This document shows, piece by piece, positions 1-5,488 of a stretch of 5,488 bases of DNA. Position 1 is the first letter of the stretch; each line of letters begins with the position of its first letter. The position numbers and the translations under genes were made by a program. Source of the stretch: Paracoccaceae bacterium. GTDB taxonomy: Bacteria > Pseudomonadota > Alphaproteobacteria > Rhodobacterales > Rhodobacteraceae. Location of the stretch: assembly GCA_003551745.1 (NCBI GenBank), contig PUNI01000172.1:1-5488 (forward strand). The letters are read 5' to 3'. The notes under the pieces are model-generated. The model saw only the letters and a list, made by a program, of their open reading frames with translations. It was not told the origin of the DNA and did no database searches.

Positions 1-1186
1 CCTCGGCCTTGGGCAGCCGCGGCCAGGTTTCCGACCGTTGGGCAGTGATCAGGGTAACGGCGTTCTCGGCACCGCCCATGATGCCAGTCGCGGGCGAGAC
101 ATCGTTGGCGACGATCCAGTCGCAGCCCTTGCGGGCGCGCTTGGCTTCGGCCTGCGCCGTGACGTTCTCGGTCTCGGCCGCAAAGCCGACGACAAGGCGC
201 GGCCGGCCCGTGCCCATCTGCGCAATAGTGGCCAGGATATCGGGGTTTTCGGCAAGCGTCAGCGCCGGGGCGCCCCCGTCTCCCTGTCCGGCGCCTTTCT
301 TGATCTTCTGCGCCGACGCCCCGGCCACCCGCCAGTCGGCCACCGCGGCGGCGCAAACGGCCGCATCGGCGGGCAGACGCCCGTGCACCGCCTCTAGCAT
401 CTCGGCCGCCGTCTCCACACGCGTCACCTCCACACCATCGGGCGGCGGCACGGCGGCGGGGCCGGTGACGAAGCTCACCCGCGCGCCGAGGTCGCGCAGC
501 GCGGCGGCGAGCGCCGCCCCCTGGGCTCCGGAGGACCGGTTGGCGATATAGCGCACAGGGTCGATGGGCTCATGGGTGGGGCCGGAGGTGACCAGCACAT
601 GCCGGCCCGTCAGAGGCCCCTGCAGAGGCTGCTGCCCAGGGCCGGCCCCGATCGCCGCCTCGATCGCGGCCAGGATGGTGGCGGGCTCCGCCATGCGCCC
701 CGGCCCGAACTCCCCGCAGGCCATCTCGCCCTCGGCCGGGCCGACGAAGCGCACCCCGTCGGCCCGCAGTTGTGCGAGGTTGCGCTGCGTCGCGGGATGC
801 TGCCACATCCGCACATTCATCGCCGGGGCCATCAGCACCGGCTTGTCGGTGGCCAGCAACAGCGTGGCGGCGAGATCGGGGGCGAGCCCTGCCGCGAGCC
901 TCGCCATCAGATCGGCGGTGGCCGGCGCCACCACCACCAGATCGGCCGCACGGGAAAGCTGGATATGGCCCATCTCGGCCTCGTCGGTCAGGTCGAAGAG
1001 GTCGGAATAGACCTTCTCACCCGCCAGCGCCGACACCGACAGCGGCGTGACGAACTCGGCCCCGGCCCGGGTGAGAACCGGGCTGACAGAGGCGCTCGCG
1101 CCGCGCAGCAGCCGGATCAGCTCCAGCACCTTGTAGGCCGCGATGCCCCCGCCGATGAGGAGAAGAATGCGCCTGCCCGCAAGCAT
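1..1186 (-). CDS. coaBC: CoaBC: bifunctional phosphopantothenoylcysteine decarboxylase / phosphopantothenate-cysteine ligase, 3' end cut by window edge
   Basis: Reading the minus strand from the ATG at 1186-1184 gives 395 codons without a stop up to the window edge. The protein closely follows E. coli CoaBC (Dfp), which is about 406 residues, so probably only some 10-20 residues are missing. CoaBC makes 4'-phosphopantetheine for coenzyme A in the cytoplasm: the CoaB half joins cysteine to 4'-phosphopantothenate and the FMN-dependent CoaC half decarboxylates the product. CoaC is about residues 1-180. It shows the IGGGIAAYK flavin-binding start (11-19), the active-site His74 in MGHI, the APATADL loop (87-93), PAMN (121-124) and the cysteine loop ACGEFGPGRM (156-165). 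CoaB is about 190-395, with VTSGPTHEPIDPVRYIANRS (199-218), AAVADWR (280-286), KIKK (294-297), GFAAETE (334-340) and ANDVS (360-364). The start is supported by GGAGG at 1197-1193, six bases upstream. It is the third gene of the apparent rpoH-chaN-coaBC operon, after a 72-base gap. All motifs expected in the visible part are present. Confidence 0.96.
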   Translation of the reverse strand, partial: MLAGRRILLLIGGGIAAYKVLELIRLLRGASASVSPVLTRAGAEFVTPLSVSALAGEKVYSDLFDLTDEAEMGHIQLSRAADLVVVAPATADLMARLAAGLAPDLAATLLLATDKPVLMAPAMNVRMWQHPATQRNLAQLRADGVRFVGPAEGEMACGEFGPGRMAEPATILAAIEAAIGAGPGQQPLQGPLTGRHVLVTSGPTHEPIDPVRYIANRSSGAQGAALAAALRDLGARVSFVTGPAAVPPPDGVEVTRVETAAEMLEAVHGRLPADAAVCAAAVADWRVAGASAQKIKKGAGQGDGGAPALTLAENPDILATIAQMGTGRPRLVVGFAAETENVTAQAEAKRARKGCDWIVANDVSPATGIMGGAENAVTLITAQRSETWPRLPKAE

Positions 1187-1192
1187 GACCGG

Positions 1193-1197
1193 CCTCC
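1193..1197 (-). promoter_or_regulatory. Ribosome-binding site of coaBC
   Basis: On the minus strand GGAGG lies six bases before the ATG at 1186. This is a near-ideal Shine-Dalgarno match and fixes the coaBC start. The rest of the 72-base gap (1187-1258) is GC-rich and holds only a weak 5-bp GC stem (1233-1237 with 1245-1249) without a T-tract. I see no promoter or terminator there, which fits readthrough from the upstream gene. Confidence 0.8.
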
Positions 1198-1258
1198 GGT
1201 TGGCTCCCCGACTGTCCGCTCCGCTTCTAGGCCGCGCGGGCGGGGCGCGCAACGCTCG

Positions 1259-2032
1259 TTACCGGAAGGCCTCGCAGGGGTCGGCGCGCTCCACCGGTTC
1301 GGTCACGATGACCCGGTCGAAGGGTGCGTCGGGGCCGGGGTCGACTTCGAACTGGCCGATGCTGAACACCGACAGCTCGGGCGCCGCGACCCCGAGCAGC
1401 GCCGGCACGCCCCAGTCGCGCCTGGCGTGGCCGGTGCCGGTGATCACCACGACCGGGCCGCCGGCAGCCTCGAAGGCATCGAGGGCGGCCTGCGCGAGGG
1501 CGGCATCGCGCAGGCGTTGCGCCTCGACCATGCCCGGCAGCATCGCCTCGGGCAGCGCGTCGCAATGGGCGGCGGCCTGCAGCGCCTCGCGGCGGCCCTG
1601 CTCCTGCGCTGGCAGCGGTTGATCGAGCCCGAAACGGGCCGCGCCGTCGCCAAACACCGCCGCGGCCCCGTCCGACACCGCCCGGCGCACCTCGTCACGC
1701 GGCCAGTCGCCCCCATGCACCGAAGCCTCGGGCGCCGCCGTGAAGATCGGGTGATACATGGCGAAATCGGGCCAGCCGCGCCCCTCCCAATCCACGGCAT
1801 CGGCAAGGGCGGCGGCGTCGTCGCGCAACGCCGGTGTCACCGCAGCCGCCTGCTCGGGCAGCAGCATCTCGAAAACAAGTGCGGCCGGCGCGAGGCCGGC
1901 CACGATCTCTGCCTGGTTGACGTGATGCGCGGGATTGTCGTGCACCTCGCCGATGATCACCACGTCGGCCTGCGGCACCTCCGCCGCCGCGGGCGAGGCT
2001 GCCAGCAGGAGTGTGGCGCCGAGGCGCCTCAC
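1259..2032 (-). CDS. ChaN-family (DUF399, haem-binding uptake-type) exported protein
   Basis: This is a 257-residue protein starting at GTG 2032-2030 and ending at TAA 1261-1259. Motifs of the ChaN/PF04187 family are visible in order: IGEVHDNPAHH (27-37), FEM (54-56), AHCDALPE (155-162), the MVEAQRLRDAALA helix (168-180), ITGTGHARRDWGVP (197-210) and a C-terminal ADPCEAF (250-256). In Campylobacter, ChaN is an iron-regulated surface lipoprotein that binds haem; the function in alphaproteobacteria is not well established. The N-terminus is a short Sec-type signal peptide: MRR, then the hydrophobic run LGATLLLAA, with probable cleavage after PAAA at about residue 17. There is no cysteine at the cleavage site, so I infer a soluble periplasmic protein rather than a lipoprotein. 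The start codon overlaps the rpoH stop by four bases (GTGA) and has no clear Shine-Dalgarno sequence, which suggests translational coupling to the sigma-factor gene. Haem or iron binding here is an inference from the family. Confidence 0.87.
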   Translation of the reverse strand: MRRLGATLLLAASPAAAEVPQADVVIIGEVHDNPAHHVNQAEIVAGLAPAALVFEMLLPEQAAAVTPALRDDAAALADAVDWEGRGWPDFAMYHPIFTAAPEASVHGGDWPRDEVRRAVSDGAAAVFGDGAARFGLDQPLPAQEQGRREALQAAAHCDALPEAMLPGMVEAQRLRDAALAQAALDAFEAAGGPVVVITGTGHARRDWGVPALLGVAAPELSVFSIGQFEVDPGPDAPFDRVIVTEPVERADPCEAFR

Positions 2033-2907
2033 GCGAGGAAATGCTGGACTTCGCGGGTCTGGGCCTCGATGCTCCTGCGCATCTTCGCGAAGGCCGCAGC
2101 CTCCAGCTGGCGCACACGCTCCTTCGAGAGCCGCAGCTCCTGGCCCAGGCTCTCCAGCGTCCGAGGCTCGGCCCGCAGCTTGCGCTCACGCACGATGAAC
2201 TGCTCCCGCTCGTTAAGTGCCCCGAGTGCCGTGGCCAACCAGCCACGCATCGCCGCAGCATCATGCGACTCGGCCACGATTTCCGCGGCCTGGGTGCGGT
2301 CGTCCTCCAGCGCATCGATCCATTCGCGTCCGTCCTCGTCGGACGACTGCGTGGCGTTCAACGAGAAGTCCGATCCGGCCAGACGCCCTTCCATCATCTC
2401 GACATCGGCCAGCGGCACGCCGACCTCGCGGGCCACCATCTCGCGCATCTGGTGGGCGTCCAACGTCTCGCCGCGGGCCTTCGCCTCGCGCTCCAGCCGC
2501 GCCTGCACCCGGCGCATGTTGAAGAACAGCGATTTCTGACTGGAGGTCGAGCCGGTGCGCACCATCGACCAGTTGCGCATCACATAGTCCTGAATGCTCG
2601 CCTTGATCCACCACACCGCATAGGTGGAGAAGCGCACGCCCCGGTCGGGGTCGAACTTGTCGGCCGCCTTCATCAGGCCGAGGCTGGCTTCCTGGATGAG
2701 GTCGTTCATCGGTGCGCCATAGCGACGGAACTTCGCCGCCATCGAGATTGCCAGCCGCATGTAGGCCGTGATGAGACGGTGAAGCGCCTGCTCGTCGCGC
2801 TGATCGCGCCAGGCATAAGCCAGACGCAACTCGGTCTCGGCGTCGAGAAGCTCCGCCTTCATCGCGCGGCGCGACAATGTCTGATCGTTGAAGCCGTCAA
2901 AAGCCAT
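2029..2907 (-). CDS. rpoH: Heat-shock-family sigma factor (sigma-32), RpoHII type
   Basis: This gene encodes a 292-residue alternative sigma factor of the sigma-32 family, the usual length for alphaproteobacterial RpoH. It directs RNA polymerase to stress genes. Region 2 spans about residues 40-115, with LIQEASLGLMKAADKFDPDR (70-89) and the promoter-melting stretch FSTYAVWWIKASIQDYV (93-109). The RpoH box follows as QKSLFFNMR (124-132). The region 4.2 helix-turn-helix covers about 251-278 (LESLGQELRLSKERVRQLEA). The N-terminus MAFDGFNDQTLSRRAMKAEL and the SLNATQSSDEDGREWIDALE segment (182-201) resemble the RpoHII paralogue of Rhodobacterales rather than RpoHI, from memory of the families. In R. 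sphaeroides RpoHII acts in the singlet-oxygen response and is transcribed by RpoE. I chose the ATG at 2907-2905 although the frame stays open 46 codons further upstream to 3045, because homologues begin here and the extra stretch overlaps the promoter. It is the first gene of the operon. Confidence 0.94.
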   Translation of the reverse strand: MAFDGFNDQTLSRRAMKAELLDAETELRLAYAWRDQRDEQALHRLITAYMRLAISMAAKFRRYGAPMNDLIQEASLGLMKAADKFDPDRGVRFSTYAVWWIKASIQDYVMRNWSMVRTGSTSSQKSLFFNMRRVQARLEREAKARGETLDAHQMREMVAREVGVPLADVEMMEGRLAGSDFSLNATQSSDEDGREWIDALEDDRTQAAEIVAESHDAAAMRGWLATALGALNEREQFIVRERKLRAEPRTLESLGQELRLSKERVRQLEAAAFAKMRRSIEAQTREVQHFLA

Positions 2908-2934
2908 GTCGGAAACCCCCCGGTTTCGCCCGAC
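2908..2934 (-). promoter_or_regulatory. Leader hairpin masking the translation start region of rpoH
   Basis: On the minus strand GAAACC (2927-2922) and GGTTTC (2917-2912) pair perfectly around a GGGG loop (2921-2918). The adjoining GTCG (2934-2931) pairs with CGAC (2911-2908) across a three-base GGC bulge. The resulting 10-bp stem ends directly at the ATG. The only Shine-Dalgarno-like sequence is the G6 run at 2921-2916, and it lies in the loop and stem. The pairing is seen in the sequence. A regulatory role, such as an RNA thermometer or small-RNA target, is inferred. Confidence 0.5.
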
Positions 2935-2951
2935 GTGCGGGCCTGTGCTCA

Positions 2952-2981
2952 AGTCTACGGGTAAGACGGCATATCGGATCA
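2952..2981 (-). promoter_or_regulatory. Predicted RpoE (ECF sigma) type promoter of the rpoH operon
   Basis: The minus strand shows TGATCC (2981-2976), an 18-base spacer (2975-2958) and TAGACT (2957-2952). R. sphaeroides RpoE promoters are known for a TGATC-type -35 and a TA-rich -10 about 18 bases apart, and rpoHII is a known RpoE target there. Transcription would start near 2945, giving a leader of roughly 38 bases before the ATG at 2907. The match and position are seen; the sigma-factor assignment is inferred from the family. Confidence 0.68.
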
Positions 2982-2984
2982 ATG

Positions 2985-3023
2985 CAAGGTTGCGCGTTTG
3001 CGAACAAATCTCGCGCAACTTTG
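2985..3023. repeat. Interrupted 12-bp inverted repeat in the divergent intergenic region
   Basis: The left arm at 2985-2996 (CAAGGTTGCGCG) and the right arm at 3012-3023 (CGCGCAACTTTG) are reverse complements at 11 of 12 positions, separated by 15 bases (2997-3011). The dyad sits just upstream of the predicted rpoH -35 element and between the two divergent genes. It could be an operator for a dimeric regulator, or a structural element. No specific regulator is recognised. Confidence 0.5.
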
Positions 3024-3049
3024 AACACAAGCGCGACAACCGCACAGCA

Positions 3050-3086
3050 TTAACACTTCGTAAACCCTCTCCTCCTAGCCGTTAAC
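3050..3086 (+). promoter_or_regulatory. Possible CtrA-like sites upstream of yifB/comM
   Basis: TTAA at 3050-3053 is followed after seven bases by TAAAC (3061-3065), which is one mismatch from the CtrA full-site pattern TTAA-N7-TTAAC. A second TTAAC half-site lies at 3082-3086 inside the palindrome GTTAAC. The sites are 35-71 bases before the ATG of the gene at 3121. I could not identify a convincing sigma-70 -35/-10 pair for that gene. The motifs are short, so chance is possible even in this GC-rich DNA. Confidence 0.33.
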
Positions 3087-3108
3087 GATCGGGCAGACGG
3101 ACTGGGGC

Positions 3109-3114
3109 GAGGGT
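3109..3114 (+). promoter_or_regulatory. Ribosome-binding site of yifB
   Basis: GAGGGT lies six bases before the ATG at 3121 within a purine-rich stretch. The spacing is suitable and supports this start. Confidence 0.65.
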
Positions 3115-3120
3115 CAGGGC

Positions 3121-4644
3121 ATGGTCGCGCGCACCTTCACGGTGGCGTTCGAAGGCGTGGACGCACGACTGGTGGAAGTGCAGTGCGCCGTTACCGCCGG
3201 CCTGCCGGCCTTTGGTATCGTCGGTCTGCCGGACAAGGCCGTGTCCGAGGCGCGCGAGCGGGTGCGGGCGGCGCTGGCGGCGATGTCGATCGCCCTGCCC
3301 TCCCGCCGCATCACGGTCAACCTCGCCCCGGCCGACCTGCCGAAGGAGGGCTCGCATTTCGATCTCGCCATCGCGCTGGCGCTGCTGGCCGCGCTCGATG
3401 TGGTGCCACGCGACGCCGCAGAGGAGACGGTGGCCCTGGGCGAACTGTCACTTGATGGGCGGCTGATGCCGGTGGCCGGCGCCCTGCCCGCCGCCATGAG
3501 CGCGGCCGAGCACGACCGCAGCCTGCTGTGCCCGTCTGCCTGCGGGGCCGAGGCAGCGTGGGTCGGGGCGACCCGGGTGCTGGCCGCCGGGTCGCTTGCG
3601 GACGTGCTGCGCCACTTCACCGGGCAGGCGCCGCTGGAGGCGGCTGAGCCCGGCGAGTTGCGTCCCCGCGAGTTGATGCGCGACCTGCGCGACGTGAAGG
3701 GGCAGGAACGCGCCAAGCGGGCGCTGGAGATCGCCGCAGCGGGTCGGCACCATCTGCTCATGGTGGGCGCCCCCGGCTCGGGCAAGTCGATGCTGGCCGC
3801 CCGGCTGCCGGGCATCCTGCCCGAGCTGATGCCGGACGAGGCTCTGGAGACGGCGATGATCCATTCGCTCGCCGGGCTGATCGAGGAGGGCGGCATCCGG
3901 CGCGAGCGCCCGTTCCGCGATCCGCATCACACCGCCTCGGTGGCGGCCATCGTCGGCGGCGGGCGCGGCGCCAAGCCCGGCGAGATCAGCCTTGCCCACA
4001 ACGGCGTGCTGTTTCTCGACGAGTTTCCCGAGTTCCCGCGCACCGTGCTGGAGACCCTGCGCCAGCCGATCGAGACGGGCGAGGTGGTGGTGGCCCGCGC
4101 CAACGCCCATGTCCGCTATCCCTGCCGCTTCCTTCTGGTGGCCGCCGCCAACCCCTGCCGCTGCGGGCATCTCGCCGAGGCCGAGCGCGCCTGCTCGCGG
4201 GCGCCGGCCTGCGGCGAGGAATATCTGGGCCGCATCTCCGGCCCGCTGATGGACCGTTTCGACCTGCGCGTGGAGGTGCCCCCGGTGCACTACCGCGACC
4301 TCGACCTGCCGCCGTCCTCCGAGGGCTCGGCCGAGGTGGCCGCACGGGTCGCCGCGGCGCGCGCCGCGCAGGCCCAACGCTTTGCGGGAGCGCCCGGCGT
4401 GCGCGTGAATGCCGACGCCGAGGGTGCGCTGCTGGAGGAGGTCGCGACACCGGATGCCGAAGGCCGCGCACTGCTCGCCCGCGTCGCCGAGCGGCTCGGG
4501 CTGTCGGCGCGGGGCTATCACCGGGTGCTCAGGGTGGCCCGCACCATCGCCGATCTCGACGGCGCGGAGACGGTGCGCAAGCCCCATGTGGCCGAGGCCG
4601 CCAGCTACCGGCTGGTGGCCGCCCCCCAGGCCGTGCGCGCCTGA
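3121..4644 (+). CDS. yifB: YifB/ComM-family Mg-chelatase-like AAA+ ATPase
   Basis: This is a complete 507-residue protein, the normal length for the YifB/ComM family. The N-terminal ChlI/Lon-like (S5-fold) domain covers about residues 20-140 and includes IVGLPDKAV, LPSRRITVNLAPADLPKEG (from 59) and GELSLDGRL (from 107). The AAA+ domain follows at about 190-395. It has Walker A GAPGSGKS (216-223, Lys222), PFRDPHHTAS (264-273), Walker B VLFLDE (296-301, Asp300 and Glu301) and GPLMDRFD (374-381). Four cysteines (346, 348, 358, 364) form the family's NPCxCG...C...C cluster, possibly metal-binding. The Mg-chelatase C-terminal domain ends with LSARGYHRVLRVARTIADLD (461-480). Vibrio ComM is a hexameric helicase that promotes branch migration when incoming DNA is integrated during natural transformation. 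In Rhodobacter capsulatus a ComM homologue is needed for gene transfer agent recipients. The gene is divergent from rpoH, and its final 40 bases overlap the convergent hydrolase gene. Here the first motif reads NPCRCG instead of the common NPCPCG. Confidence 0.95.
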   Translation: MVARTFTVAFEGVDARLVEVQCAVTAGLPAFGIVGLPDKAVSEARERVRAALAAMSIALPSRRITVNLAPADLPKEGSHFDLAIALALLAALDVVPRDAAEETVALGELSLDGRLMPVAGALPAAMSAAEHDRSLLCPSACGAEAAWVGATRVLAAGSLADVLRHFTGQAPLEAAEPGELRPRELMRDLRDVKGQERAKRALEIAAAGRHHLLMVGAPGSGKSMLAARLPGILPELMPDEALETAMIHSLAGLIEEGGIRRERPFRDPHHTASVAAIVGGGRGAKPGEISLAHNGVLFLDEFPEFPRTVLETLRQPIETGEVVVARANAHVRYPCRFLLVAAANPCRCGHLAEAERACSRAPACGEEYLGRISGPLMDRFDLRVEVPPVHYRDLDLPPSSEGSAEVAARVAAARAAQAQRFAGAPGVRVNADAEGALLEEVATPDAEGRALLARVAERLGLSARGYHRVLRVARTIADLDGAETVRKPHVAEAASYRLVAAPQAVRA

Positions 4645-5488
4645 AGGCAGCGCGCGAGGAAGGCGCCGGCCTCGGCGACCGTCCCCCGCGCCTCGGGGAT
4701 CCAGCCCAGGAAGGCCGGCCAGGCATGGGGCAGATCGCCGGCGATGCGCGCCTCTGCCTGCCCGCCTGCCGCGCGCATCCGCGCCGCCATGCGCAGCGCA
4801 TCGTCGCGCAGGAGCTCGGTCTCGGATGCGAAGAGCAGTGCGGGCGGCGGCGCCGACCAGCCGGCGAACAGGGGCGAGGCGCGCGGGTCCTGAGGATCGG
4901 CCCCTTGCAGCCAGAGCTGCCGCATGAAGGCGGCCCGTTCCGCCGGCAGCATCGCATCGCGGCCGGCATTCTCCCGGAAGGACGCCCCGGAGAAGGTCAG
5001 ATCGACCAGCGGCGAAAAACAGACCACCGCAGCCGGCTGCGGCAGGCCGCGCGCCGGCATTTCGGCCAGAAGCGCCAGTGCCAGGCCTCCACCGGCACTG
5101 TCGCCGGCCAGCGTCAGGGTTTCGGCGGCATGGCCACGGTCGAGAAGCGCCCTATAGGCCGCGAGCGCATCTTCCAGCGCCGCCGGAAACGGGTGCTCCG
5201 GCGCAAGCCGGTAATCCGGCAACAGCGCGCGCTGCCCGGCCGCCTCGGCCAGCGTCCCCGCCAGCGCCCGGTGGGTGCGCGGCGAGCCCATCACGAAGGC
5301 GCCGCCGTGGAGGTAGAGCATGACACCGGCGGTGTCCGCGTCCGGCTCGGCCCAGAGCGACGGCACGCCGACATGGTCGTGGCGGAAGTGATGGCCAGGC
5401 GGGTCGGCGAGGAAAAGGCGCGCGCCGCGCAGAAAGCTCTCGCGCGCGGCTTGCGGATCGGTCTGCCGGGCCAGCATCGGGCGCACGC
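4605..5488 (-). CDS. Alpha/beta hydrolase of the HSL (family IV) esterase type, 5' end probably outside window
   Basis: The frame is open from the right edge to TAG at 4607-4605. It resembles hormone-sensitive-lipase-type carboxylesterases, which hydrolyse short-chain esters. Counting from the GTG at 5486 as residue 1, the motifs are the oxyanion-hole LHGGAF (59-64), DYRLAPEHPFPA (91-102), the nucleophile elbow GDSAGG (128-133, Ser130), ETELLRDD (222-229) and LPHAW (252-256, His254). The catalytic acid position appears to be Glu224 where many relatives have Asp. No signal peptide is seen in the visible part, so it is probably cytoplasmic. The GTG lies two bases from the edge and relatives usually have some residues before the VRPMLAR-like stretch, so I treat the gene as partial. 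It runs convergently into yifB with a 40-base overlap; the overlapping part is its non-conserved C-terminal tail. The natural substrate cannot be read from the sequence. Confidence 0.86.
   Translation of the reverse strand, partial: VRPMLARQTDPQAARESFLRGARLFLADPPGHHFRHDHVGVPSLWAEPDADTAGVMLYLHGGAFVMGSPRTHRALAGTLAEAAGQRALLPDYRLAPEHPFPAALEDALAAYRALLDRGHAAETLTLAGDSAGGGLALALLAEMPARGLPQPAAVVCFSPLVDLTFSGASFRENAGRDAMLPAERAAFMRQLWLQGADPQDPRASPLFAGWSAPPPALLFASETELLRDDALRMAARMRAAGGQAEARIAGDLPHAWPAFLGWIPEARGTVAEAGAFLARCLQARTAWGAATSR

Noticed and set aside
1..1186. coaBC as a broken gene, because no stop codon is found.
   Set aside because: The frame is intact with all expected motifs and simply runs off the window. 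Its visible length is within some 10-20 residues of the usual family length.
1233..1249. A small GC hairpin between chaN and coaBC as a possible terminator.
   Set aside because: The stem has only five pairs around a seven-base loop and is not followed by a T-tract. Such stems are common by chance in DNA this GC-rich.
572..2539. A 655-codon open frame on the plus strand, antisense to coaBC, chaN and rpoH.
   Set aside because: It spans three well-recognised minus-strand genes and their junctions. Its composition is the Arg/Gly/His-rich type produced by antisense reading of GC-rich genes, and no domain is recognisable.
2011..2964. A 317-codon plus-strand open frame antisense to rpoH.
   Set aside because: It mirrors the clearly conserved sigma factor and runs into the rpoH leader and promoter. 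It is a shadow frame.
2908..3045. A 46-codon N-terminal extension of rpoH starting at an ATG at 3045.
   Set aside because: The extension translates the promoter, the inverted repeat and the leader hairpin. RpoHII proteins begin with the MAxDG-type sequence found at 2907.
3021..3053. A TTGAAC box with a CAT/TTAA stretch as a sigma-70 or sigma-32 promoter for yifB.
   Set aside because: The spacing to any -10-like sequence is too long (19-22 bases) and the -10 match is poor.
3448..4587. A 379-codon minus-strand frame, plus a 260-codon one at 3114-3896, antisense to yifB.
   Set aside because: They lie wholly or almost wholly opposite conserved ATPase motifs and have low-complexity, shadow-like protein sequences without recognisable motifs.

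Overview
The window is very GC-rich, gene-dense chromosomal DNA with codons strongly biased to G or C in third position. Protein sequences and gene order point to an alphaproteobacterium, most likely of the Rhodobacterales (the Rhodobacter/Paracoccus group). The strongest hint is a heat-shock-family sigma factor of the RpoHII type, together with an upstream promoter that looks like the target of the RpoE/ChrR system known from that group. No mobile element, CRISPR array, tRNA or rRNA is visible, and all five genes look like core genes.

Layout: an approximately 213-base, comparatively AT-rich divergent intergenic region (2908-3120) organises the window. Leftward from it, on the minus strand, runs a compact apparent operon. 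It holds rpoH (RpoHII type, 2907 to 2029), then a ChaN-family haem/iron-associated exported protein (2032 to 1259) whose GTG start overlaps the sigma-factor stop in a GTGA junction, then coaBC (1186 down to the left edge). coaBC makes the bifunctional coenzyme A biosynthesis enzyme and has its own good ribosome-binding site after a 72-base gap. It is cut by the window edge close to its natural end. Rightward, on the plus strand, runs a complete YifB/ComM-family AAA+ ATPase (3121 to 4644). Its last 40 bases overlap the end of a convergent HSL-type alpha/beta hydrolase gene (4605 to the right edge), which probably begins outside the window.

How it may work together: the rpoH promoter region has a TGATCC-N18-TAGACT element, as expected for an RpoE (ECF sigma) promoter. 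This would place the sigma factor, the ChaN-like protein and possibly coaBC under control of the singlet-oxygen/photo-oxidative stress cascade. The predicted short leader can fold into a hairpin that hides the G-rich stretch just before the AUG, so translation may be regulated as well. On the other side, TTAAC motifs upstream of yifB/comM resemble CtrA sites. That is suggestive, because comM-type genes are CtrA-dependent in Rhodobacter capsulatus. A 12-base interrupted inverted repeat lies between the two sets of signals.

I see no previously undescribed multi-gene system here. The interest lies in the regulatory architecture of the divergent intergenic region and the coupling of a stress sigma factor to its downstream genes.
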